5,712 bases of DNA from Planctomycetota bacterium. Lineage in GTDB: Bacteria; Planctomycetota; MHYJ01; JACQXL01. The translations under genes were made by a program, and so were the position numbers. Below, one piece after another: positions 1 through 5,067 of this stretch. The notes below the pieces were generated by a model. It saw only the letters and a program-made list of their open reading frames with translations. It was not told the origin of the DNA and did not search any database. Position 1 is the stretch's first letter; every line of letters begins with the position of its first letter. Location: the NCBI GenBank assembly GCA_016208805.1, contig JACQXL010000153.1:1-5712 (forward strand), read 5' to 3'.

Positions 1-57
1 CTTCACTCCGCTACGCTCCGTTCAGAATGACAGAGGGGGCATTTCGCAAGAGTTCAG
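1..57 (-). repeat. Dispersed repeat end (TGTCATTCTGAACGGAGCG family), left copy
   Basis: Read on the minus strand, this segment runs from CTGAACTCTTGCGAAA (42-57) outward to TGTCATTCTGAACGGAGCG (14-32). The 19 bases at 14-32 are the exact reverse complement of 5689-5707, and the 16 bases at 42-57 are the exact reverse complement of 5068-5083. It is therefore one end of a short dispersed, probably non-autonomous element with other copies in this window. No protein is encoded. The mobility mechanism is unknown to me, and the element continues off the left edge. Confidence 0.75.
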
Positions 58-64
58 ATTTTAC

Positions 65-92
65 TTGACAAATAAAAACCATACCGTATATT
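65..92 (+). promoter_or_regulatory. Sigma-70-like promoter of the operon
   Basis: A perfect -35 hexamer TTGACA (65-70) is followed after 16 bases by TATATT (87-92), a 5/6 match to the -10 consensus, in a locally AT-rich stretch. Transcription would start near position 99 and give a leader of about 170 nt before the first gene. The spacer and -10 overlap AACCATACCGTATA (77-90), which shares AACCATAC and GTATA with units of the 22-bp array at 5223-5508, so this may also be an operator. The assignment rests on pattern only. Confidence 0.6.
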
Positions 93-169
93 GTTAGTAG
101 ATGGGAGTAAATAATAGTTATAGACTGACAAATATGAGGGGGGCGGGCCCACGGATTAATGCGAACTTG

Positions 170-197
170 CCCCGCACTTTGCAAACAAAGTGCGGGG
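170..197 (+). promoter_or_regulatory. Perfect 12-bp leader hairpin
   Basis: CCCCGCACTTTG (170-181) and CAAAGTGCGGGG (186-197) are exact reverse complements around a CAAA loop, giving a very stable 12-bp stem in the untranslated leader. The following bases, TCTAACTCG, are not a U-run, so this does not look like a standard intrinsic terminator. It may be an RNA-stability or attenuation element, or a protein-binding dyad in DNA. No known riboswitch class is recognised. Confidence 0.6.
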
Positions 198-203
198 TCT
201 AAC

Positions 204-252
204 TCGCTGTAACGGCCTTTCCCGATTGACATCGGAAAAGTCCTAACAGCGA
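204..252 (+). promoter_or_regulatory. Long imperfect stem-loop just upstream of the first ribosome binding site
   Basis: TCGCTGT (204-210) pairs with ACAGCGA (246-252). Inside it, 214-226 pairs with 231-243 in 11 of 13 positions around a TGAC loop (227-230). Together with the hairpin at 170-197 it occupies most of the leader. It ends seven bases before the AAGGAGG ribosome binding site (260-266), so its folding could influence translation of the regulator, or it could be a binding site for it. The pairing is seen directly; the role is inferred. Confidence 0.5.
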
Positions 253-271
253 CTAAGAAAAGGAGGTTGAT

Positions 272-724
272 ATGGCTGAAAAGACGGGGTTAACAACCGA
301 GGCAACCAAGGGTAAGGATTGGTACTCCATCCGCGAGGCCTGTGAGTATCTGGATGTCAGCGAGCAGACCGTCTTCCGCTGGATGAAGGACGGCAAGATG
401 ACCTATTTCAAGGTGGGCGATTCCACCCGGTTCCGAAAGGAAGACCTGGACCTGATGGTCACCAAATTCACCGGTGAGAAAGAGGCCGAAAAATACGGCG
501 CCAAATGCGTCGCCTGCGGACACTCTATCCTGATTCCTGGTAGTATCGCCGGCACGGGCAAGGTCTATTTCAAGCCGGCCAAGACCAAGTTCTTCACCTT
601 CCTGGAAAGCAATGTCAACATAGAGGCGCGCACCTGCCCCAAGTGTGGGTTCGTCCAGATATTCTCCGATACCCAGAAACTAAACAAACTGATTAAACCG
701 AAGCCACAGATGAACACGGATTAA
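272..724 (+). CDS. HTH (excisionase/MerR-like) DNA-binding protein with C-terminal zinc ribbon
   Basis: This 150-residue cytoplasmic protein is a probable transcriptional regulator. Residues 17-63 form a helix-turn-helix of the excisionase/HTH_17 type: WYSIREACEYLDVSEQTVFR, then a GK-x-x-YFKVG wing and R-F-R-K-x-DL. After a short linker, residues 79-126 carry two CxxC pairs (C79/C82 and C122/C125) about 40 residues apart, as in a zinc ribbon. The start is fixed by AAGGAGG (260-266) five bases before the ATG. As first gene after the promoter, it probably regulates itself and the genes downstream, though that is inference. The combination resembles no regulator whose target I know. The last residues, KPQMNTD, are encoded by an intergenic palindromic repeat (704 onward), so the natural end may once have been elsewhere. 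The HTH call is firm; the zinc ribbon is likely; targets are unknown. Confidence 0.92.
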   Translation: MAEKTGLTTEATKGKDWYSIREACEYLDVSEQTVFRWMKDGKMTYFKVGDSTRFRKEDLDLMVTKFTGEKEAEKYGAKCVACGHSILIPGSIAGTGKVYFKPAKTKFFTFLESNVNIEARTCPKCGFVQIFSDTQKLNKLIKPKPQMNTD

Positions 725-743
725 CCAAACCCGTGATTAATGG
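704..743. repeat. ATCTGTGG-type palindromic repeat, copy a (degenerate)
   Basis: CCACAGATGAACACGGATTA (704-723 region) is followed by CCGTG (731-735), which pairs with CACGG (715-719). This is a decayed copy of the palindrome seen better at 2388-2434. Its left arm is read as the last codons and stop of the regulator gene, and its right part lies next to the ribosome binding site of the next gene. Confidence 0.55.
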
Positions 744-745
744 AG
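742..745 (+). promoter_or_regulatory. Ribosome binding site that sets the start of the next gene
   Basis: GGAG at 742-745 lies six bases before ATG 752. An in-frame ATG at 740 overlaps this motif and has no Shine-Dalgarno of its own, and one at 746 is too close. Starting at 752 also gives a normal export N-terminus, MKKVLIIGLF. Confidence 0.6.
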
Positions 746-751
746 ATGGTT

Positions 752-1435
752 ATGAAAAAGGTGCTTATTATAGGTCTGTTTTCACTGGCTATTATTGTAT
801 TATTTATAAGCGAATTCTGTCCGCCTATTCATCGTTGGCGTATTGACACCCGAGCCGCCGCGGCTTTGACCAGTCTTAGAGTGCTGGAAGCCCAAGAGGC
901 TATCTGGAAACAACAGGATATTGACGGCAACGGCATCAATGATTATTGGACTTATGATATATCCTGCTTCAACCGGATGTATCGCGCGGATGGACAGACC
1001 AAAGTAGGTTTCATTGACATTGCCTTTGCCAGGGCGGATACGAATCCTGCTACCGATATGGCGTTCTTGGGGAATCCGGCCATTGAGCCGTGGATTGGCG
1101 ATACCATTGATGCCAGTGATGCGGCAACCCTTACCTCAAAATCTGGTTATCTGTTTAGGGCAATGCTGACGGACGAAAACGGTGTGCCTTATAATCAGAA
1201 TCCGGTGGGTGCGCAGGGCGTAAAGGTCTGCAACTCTACTAAATTTGCCTTTGTCGCTTATCCGGAGGCATATGGCACCAGCGGCGTAAATACATTTATC
1301 GTTAATGAAAGTGGAACGGTTTATTGCACGGATTGCGGTAGCGGCGACGGCGCGAAGATAGTTCTGCAATGGCCGGGCGAAAACCCGGCTGATGTTATCG
1401 GCCCGGGCGGTCGGCGCTGGGCACCGGCGGAATAA
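752..1435 (+). CDS. Exported pilin-like / DUF2950-like protein (paralogue A)
   Basis: This 227-residue protein is probably membrane-anchored and faces outside the cytoplasm. MKK plus a hydrophobic helix (residues 4-20) forms a signal anchor. Residues 34-52 (RAAAALTSLRVLEAQEAIW) are an amphipathic helix like the post-anchor helix of planctomycete pilin-like proteins. D56-x-D58-G-N60-G-x-x-D64 resembles a calcium-binding loop. The C-terminal half follows the DUF2950 pattern: GYLFRAML (132-139), FAFVAYPEAYGTSGVNTFIV (165-184), then GTVY and IVLQWP. Function is unknown for the family. C160 and C195 are both kept in paralogue C and could form a disulfide. Residues 1-200 align without gaps to paralogue B. 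The start at 752 is chosen for its ribosome binding site; ATG 740 would add only four residues. The gene lies 27 nt after the regulator and 45 nt before the peptidase, consistent with one operon. It could instead be a minor pseudopilin, although the usual prepilin G-F-T-L-x-E cleavage motif is absent. Confidence 0.88.
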   Translation: MKKVLIIGLFSLAIIVLFISEFCPPIHRWRIDTRAAAALTSLRVLEAQEAIWKQQDIDGNGINDYWTYDISCFNRMYRADGQTKVGFIDIAFARADTNPATDMAFLGNPAIEPWIGDTIDASDAATLTSKSGYLFRAMLTDENGVPYNQNPVGAQGVKVCNSTKFAFVAYPEAYGTSGVNTFIVNESGTVYCTDCGSGDGAKIVLQWPGENPADVIGPGGRRWAPAE

Positions 1436-1440
1436 TTATT

Positions 1441-1468
1441 AATCCGTGTAATCTGTGTAATCTGTGGT
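1441..1468. repeat. ATCTGTGG-type repeat, copy b (right arm only, duplicated)
   Basis: The stretch between the stop of paralogue A and the peptidase ribosome binding site contains AATCCGTGT, then ATCTGTGTA, then ATCTGTGG. These are three near-copies of the same 8-9 bp unit in direct orientation. Only the right arm of the full palindrome is present. It is followed directly by AAGGAG (1471-1476). Confidence 0.6.
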
Positions 1469-1480
1469 TAAAGGAGTCGT

Positions 1481-2278
1481 ATGGACTGGATATATTTAAT
1501 ATTATTAATCCTGCTTTCCGGTGCCGGGTTCTTTATCGGCTGGCGCTATGTCGGGCCGAGCAAAGGCCGATGGGCAACCGTTATTGCCGGACTCTCGCTC
1601 GGCGTCGTAATCGTATATGTAATATTCCGCTTCTATCCCGCCGCTGAGTATCACCTCATCCCGTTGTTTATCAGCCCGTTCATAGAGAACGTCAATCTGA
1701 TTCCGTTTGCGATGCTCTTCTTTGGAACTGTGGCCAGAAAGGTGAAAGGACGATACCTGCCCATAGAACTTACCATTGTCGCCTTGCTGGTCTTCGCCTA
1801 CGGCATAATGCGGGTCAGTTGGGTTTTTCTAAGTATCGGTATTGACCCGGCAGAGTTTTATCTGGACCGAAACAACGTCTGTATGCAGAGCACCGGCTTT
1901 ACCTGCGGTCCGGCCAGCGCCGTGACCCTGCTGAAATGTTATGGTATTGACTCCACTGAAATAGAAATGGCCCGGCTGTCGCATACCAGATACCGGATTG
2001 GGGTTGAACTTGCACCGTTAGGACGGGCGGTGGCGCTCAAGGCCAGGACCAGCGGTCTTGATACCGATATTGTTAATGCCGACTGGCCGACCCTGAAGAT
2101 AATCACGCCTTGTATAGTAGATGTCAAATGGCAACCATCGTATATTGACCATATTATCGTGGTATTAAAGGCGGATGAAAGCGGGGTGCTGGTGGCCGAC
2201 CCGCTGACCGGCCGGATGAAATATCCCAAACAGGAATTCTTGAATATTTGGAGAGGCTCCGCGATAGTGATAAAATAG
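1481..2278 (+). CDS. Integral-membrane C39-family cysteine peptidase
   Basis: This 265-residue protein has about four transmembrane helices (roughly 3-22, 32-50, 58-82, 93-119) followed by a papain-like C39 domain (about 126-265). The catalytic set is visible: oxyanion-hole Q136 six residues before C142 in TGFTCGPASAVTLL, H224 in YIDHIIVVLKA, and D240 in VADPLTGR. C39 enzymes typically cut after a double glycine in leader peptides of bacteriocins or related exported peptides, and are usually the N-terminal domain of ABC exporters. Here there is no ABC ATPase, so this is a stand-alone membrane version. AAGGAG (1471-1476) sits four bases before the ATG. Lying between paralogues of one exported domain, the most natural reading is that it processes them or a linked peptide; that is inference. 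A remnant of a second C39 gene lies directly downstream. The family call is strong and catalysis is likely; the substrate is unknown. Confidence 0.9.
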   Translation: MDWIYLILLILLSGAGFFIGWRYVGPSKGRWATVIAGLSLGVVIVYVIFRFYPAAEYHLIPLFISPFIENVNLIPFAMLFFGTVARKVKGRYLPIELTIVALLVFAYGIMRVSWVFLSIGIDPAEFYLDRNNVCMQSTGFTCGPASAVTLLKCYGIDSTEIEMARLSHTRYRIGVELAPLGRAVALKARTSGLDTDIVNADWPTLKIITPCIVDVKWQPSYIDHIIVVLKADESGVLVADPLTGRMKYPKQEFLNIWRGSAIVIK

Positions 2279-2328
2279 GGACTTTAAGAGACTTTAGCAG
2301 GTCTCATTAGAGTCTCGTCCCAGTCCCT
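2277..2328. repeat. Nested inverted repeat with alternative hairpins after the peptidase gene
   Basis: AGGGACT (2277-2283, overlapping the TAG stop) is the reverse complement of AGTCCCT (2322-2328). Inside it, GAGACT (2288-2293) can pair with AGTCTC (2311-2316), or GAGAC (2288-2292) with the nearer GTCTC (2301-2305). No U-run follows, so this is not a convincing intrinsic terminator. It separates the intact peptidase gene from a C39 gene remnant and may mark the junction of an insertion or deletion. Confidence 0.5.
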
Positions 2329-2340
2329 GTTAAAAACAGA

Positions 2341-2397
2341 GACGAATTCCTGGATATCTGGCGCGGCACGGCCATAACCATAAGAAACCGCAGATGA
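2341..2397 (+). pseudogene. 3' remnant of a second C39 peptidase gene
   Basis: The frame from 2341 reads DEFLDIWRGTAITIRNRR and then TGA. It matches the extreme C-terminus of the intact peptidase upstream, QEFLNIWRGSAIVIK, at 10 of 15 residues and 31 of 45 bases. Many differences fall at third codon positions, as expected if both copies were once under protein-level selection. Nothing upstream in this frame matches the rest of a C39 domain, and there is no start codon, so almost the whole gene is gone. Its last codons and stop now lie in a copy of the palindromic repeat (2388 onward). The likely origin is an old tandem duplication followed by deletion, or recombination with a divergent homologue. 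Confidence 0.75.
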
Positions 2398-2434
2398 ACA
2401 CTGATAGACACGGATAAATCTGTGTAATCTGTGG
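2388..2434. repeat. ATCTGTGG-type palindromic repeat, copy c (most complete)
   Basis: CCGCAGAT (2388-2395) pairs with ATCTGTGG (2427-2434) with one G-T wobble. Nested inside, ACACGGAT (2408-2415) pairs with ATCTGTGT (2418-2425), also with one wobble, around an AA loop. This is the best-preserved copy of the palindromic intergenic repeat. The 22 bases 2422-2443, which run through the ribosome binding site GAGGTG, are identical to 3754-3775 before paralogue C. Confidence 0.7.
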
Positions 2435-2448
2435 CTTGAGGTGAAATC

Positions 2449-3759
2449 ATGAAAAACATAATCATTGTAATTAGTATTCTTTTGTTAATCGTTGTGGTGG
2501 TTAGCATTTGTACCCCGAGCATATTAGATGGCAATGGAATCTCAGCAAATGAAGCGTCTGCTTTCGCCGGATTAAAGATGCTGGTTGCCCAGGAGCAGGT
2601 CTGGCAACAGCGGGACCCGGACGGCAATGGCATCAAGGACTACTGGGCTTATGATTTATCCTGTTTCAACCGGATGTATCGCCCGGACGGTATAACAAAG
2701 ATAGGACTTATTGATATTTCATTTGCCAGAGCGGATGATTATCCCGCAACTGATACGGCATTCGCTGGAAACCCGGCCATTGAACCGTGGATTGGGGATA
2801 CTCTTGATAAAGGAGATATAACAACCCTTACTTCAAAGTCTGGTTATTGGTTCAGGGCGATGTTGGTGGATGAAGAGGGCGTGCCTTACAACCAGAATCC
2901 GGTTGGTGCAAACGGTGTTAAGGCTTGCAACTCTAATAAATATGCCTTCGTGGCTTACCCGGACGTAGTAGGAACATCTGGTCGTTATATTCATATCGTT
3001 AATGAAATCGGTCATGTTTACAGTACCAGAGTAACAAGCGAAAACCATAAGGCAATCCTTCAGTGGCCTGGTAAAGACCTGACTAAATCATTTGGGCCGG
3101 ACGGATATCGCTGGTTGACCGAAGAAGAATATTATACCGACCAACAATTCTTTTATTACTCGGGGTTTGAATGGGCTTCTTTTGTCCCAGCCGTTTTCTC
3201 CTTCTTTGCGGGAACTCTATCGATTTTATTTGTAGGTCGTCTTTCTCGTTTGGATGCTGAAATAAGAAGAAGAAACAGAGAATTCTTAACAGTGTTATTG
3301 ATATCTATAATTCCTGTTTTTATAGGTTTAACAACCTTCTTGTCCGATATTATTTCTTATCATAGATATACGTCAATTTATATAAAATTTATTTATGGTT
3401 TGCAGGATATATCAAAGTTATATCGGCAAGCGATTGGAGGCGACGAAGAACTGTTGGTTCTTGAGGGGTTGTCATTTTTGGTATTATCTTGTTCGTTCTT
3501 AGTAGCGGCAGTTGTAATATTTACAAAACGTAGTATAGCGATTGCTTTACTTCCTTTGGTTTTAGCAATAGTTTCCATATTAACGGCTTTCGCAGGAGCG
3601 CTTGAAGGATACTGGCGTTCGTATGAGCGTTTCGGAAATGTTACATCGGCAGTAGTTTGTTTTATAATATATTTTGTCTTACTCTGGTTGTTTCTGCGGC
3701 TGGTTAATAAACCCAAGCCGTCGATTAAACCACAAATAGATGCGGTTAAATCCGTGTAA
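2449..3759 (+). CDS. Pilin-like/DUF2950-like protein with C-terminal polytopic membrane module (paralogue B)
   Basis: This 436-residue protein has two modules. Residues 1-224 repeat paralogue A almost colinearly: N-terminal hydrophobic anchor (4-21), ANEASAFAGLKMLVAQEQVW helix (33-52), D56-x-D-G-N-G-x-x-D64 loop, GYWFRAML (132-139), YAFVAYPDVVGTSG (165-178). Residues about 243-418 add five predicted membrane helices (243-263, 280-300, 340-358, 362-384, 398-418) with a charged loop, RRRNRE (273-278). I recognise no transporter or enzyme motif in this module. GAGGTG (2438-2443) lies five bases before the ATG. The C-terminal KPQIDAVKSV is translated from an intergenic palindromic repeat. Oddities: the domain lacks the downstream Cys pair seen in A (C192/C195) and has lost the canonical GVNTFIV strand, and the membrane half is visibly more AT-rich than the first half, suggesting fusion of modules of different origin. 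Function is unknown; a membrane-tethered surface protein is the safest description. Confidence 0.88.
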   Translation: MKNIIIVISILLLIVVVVSICTPSILDGNGISANEASAFAGLKMLVAQEQVWQQRDPDGNGIKDYWAYDLSCFNRMYRPDGITKIGLIDISFARADDYPATDTAFAGNPAIEPWIGDTLDKGDITTLTSKSGYWFRAMLVDEEGVPYNQNPVGANGVKACNSNKYAFVAYPDVVGTSGRYIHIVNEIGHVYSTRVTSENHKAILQWPGKDLTKSFGPDGYRWLTEEEYYTDQQFFYYSGFEWASFVPAVFSFFAGTLSILFVGRLSRLDAEIRRRNREFLTVLLISIIPVFIGLTTFLSDIISYHRYTSIYIKFIYGLQDISKLYRQAIGGDEELLVLEGLSFLVLSCSFLVAAVVIFTKRSIAIALLPLVLAIVSILTAFAGALEGYWRSYERFGNVTSAVVCFIIYFVLLWLFLRLVNKPKPSIKPQIDAVKSV

Positions 3760-3766
3760 TCTGTGG
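3730..3766. repeat. ATCTGTGG-type palindromic repeat, copy d
   Basis: CCACA (3730-3734) pairs with TGTGG (3762-3766), with GCGG and AATCCGTGT in between as in the other copies. The left arm is translated as PQIDAVKSV at the end of paralogue B, whose stop is 3757-3759. The right arm runs directly into the GAGGTG ribosome binding site (3770-3775) of paralogue C. Confidence 0.65.
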
Positions 3767-3780
3767 CTTGAGGTGGAATT

Positions 3781-4881
3781 ATGAAAGTAAACATCCATCG
3801 GTTAATGGCCGGCATAGCACTGGGATTTGTGCTGGTATTTTTCTATAAGACCATCGTGGAAAGGAATTATTACGACCTGGCTGTTCTTAATGTTTATTCC
3901 GTCTCCTTTCTAACCATATCGCTGATAATGTCTCTGGCGGGATTCTTGGAATACTTCCCGAAAATATTGCCTATTAGGGTGTTTTTCATATTGATTTCGG
4001 CAATTCTCTTACCGCTTTGGGGAACCGCATTTTTGATAATATTTAATGCTGTGATAGAGAAAGATATCCCCTTGTTATATGGCGTGCATTTGGCCGGTTC
4101 GCTTGCGATTTGTTGGACAGATTTAAGGTTATTATCCCGGAGTGTTTTTAGGAAAGAAGTAAACCTGTGGAACATATGGTTGATGGTTACGCCGCAAACA
4201 AAAAAGATAGCCCTTTCTATAATTGGTGTTTTATTATTAATTCTTGTTGGCATATTTGGCATAATAGATTTTGCTGCTGTTAAAATAATAGACGGGGGAG
4301 ATTACCATATTGCCGGATTAAAAACGCTGACTGCTCAAGAAGCCGTTTGGCGACAGCGGGATATTGACGGTAATGGTATCAAGGATTACTGGACATATGA
4401 CGTTTCGGCTTTCTACAGGATGTATCAGCCGGATGGAACAAAAGCGAATTTAATTGATATTGAATTAGCCCGTACGGACGCCACGTTTTCGCCAACATTT
4501 ACAACCTCAAACTTCTTTGGTTACCCTTTACTTGAAGATTGGTTTGTGCGCAGGGAAAAGAACCTTCCCGTTGCTCAGGATGGGTATTTATTCCGGGCGA
4601 TGCTTTTGGATGAAAGCGGCATACCCTACAATCAAAACCCTGTTGGTAAAAATGACATTAAGGCCTGTAATCCAACTAAATTTGCCTTTGTGGCCTATCC
4701 GGAAAAATATGGTATGACAGGTATAAATACATTTATTGTTAATCAATCTGGGACGGTTTACTCAAATGATTGCGGAAGTGATGATAGAAAAATAGTTCTC
4801 CAATGGCCGGCTGCGACACCGGACGGCTCGCCCACCGCGGTAATCGGCCCGGGCGGACGGCGCTGGGCCCCGGCCGAATAA
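3781..4881 (+). CDS. Pilin-like/DUF2950-like protein with N-terminal polytopic membrane module (paralogue C)
   Basis: This 366-residue protein has the mirror-image architecture of paralogue B. Residues 1-136 are a membrane module with about four helices (8-22, 38-57, 66-90, 98-116). Residues 137-366 then restart a complete paralogue-A-like protein, including its own hydrophobic anchor (KKIALSIIGVLLLILVGIF, 141-159), the helix before W190, the D194-x-D-G-N-G-x-x-D202 loop, GYLFRAML (268-275), FAFVAYPEKYGMTGINTFIV (301-320) and the end IGPGGRRWAPAE, which is identical to A. C296 and C331 correspond to C160 and C195 of A. GAGGTG (3770-3775) lies five bases before the ATG, 21 nt after paralogue B. 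A GG (172-173) follows the fifth helix and is a conceivable, unproven, C39 cleavage site. Most of the gene is AT-rich, but its last 80 bases are strikingly GC-rich and nearly identical to the end of A, which suggests gene conversion. Biochemical role is unknown. Confidence 0.88.
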   Translation: MKVNIHRLMAGIALGFVLVFFYKTIVERNYYDLAVLNVYSVSFLTISLIMSLAGFLEYFPKILPIRVFFILISAILLPLWGTAFLIIFNAVIEKDIPLLYGVHLAGSLAICWTDLRLLSRSVFRKEVNLWNIWLMVTPQTKKIALSIIGVLLLILVGIFGIIDFAAVKIIDGGDYHIAGLKTLTAQEAVWRQRDIDGNGIKDYWTYDVSAFYRMYQPDGTKANLIDIELARTDATFSPTFTTSNFFGYPLLEDWFVRREKNLPVAQDGYLFRAMLLDESGIPYNQNPVGKNDIKACNPTKFAFVAYPEKYGMTGINTFIVNQSGTVYSNDCGSDDRKIVLQWPAATPDGSPTAVIGPGGRRWAPAE

Positions 4882-4886
4882 TTATT

Positions 4887-4921
4887 AATCCGTGGAACCC
4901 ACCAGTAATCGGGTAATCTGG
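4887..4921. repeat. ATCTGTGG-type repeat, copy e (degraded)
   Basis: AATCCGTGG (4887-4895) follows ATTATT just as after paralogue A, and GGTAATCTGGGA (about 4910-4921) looks like a decayed right arm. This puts a copy at the 3' end of the last gene as well as at every internal junction. Confidence 0.4.
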
Positions 4922-5024
4922 GACAGCCCGTTGGAAAGGGACGATTTTGTTGGATTGCAGGGTCAGGCATATTAGCAGTGCTGCCGAAGTGATTCAGACG
5001 GCAGGAAGAGATCTCTCCGCCGTA

Positions 5025-5046
5025 TAATGTCGGACGTCCGACATTA
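5025..5046. repeat. Perfect 22-bp palindrome
   Basis: TAATGTCGGAC (5025-5035) is followed immediately by its exact reverse complement, with no spacer. A palindrome of this length with a central GACGTC could be a dimeric repressor operator, a cruciform or a recombination site. It lies 22 bases before the MITE-like element. No promoter is evident beside it, so its role is unknown. Confidence 0.65.
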
Positions 5047-5067
5047 ATAGGCATTTTCTTCCAGATA

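Noticed and set aside
226..231. Second perfect TTGACA as a -35 element inside the leader stem
   Set aside because: No acceptable -10 hexamer lies 15-19 bases downstream; the motif is explained by the stem-loop.
740..754. ATG 740 as start of paralogue A
   Set aside because: It overlaps the GGAG that serves ATG 752 and has no ribosome binding site of its own.
4517..4717. 66-residue plus-strand frame inside paralogue C
   Set aside because: It is an alternate frame within a gene with a clear domain match, without its own ribosome binding site.
4927..4952. Intrinsic terminator after the last gene (CCCGTTGGAAAGGG followed by TTTT)
   Set aside because: The loop would be only two bases with a mismatch in a very short stem, and the T-run is interrupted and displaced.
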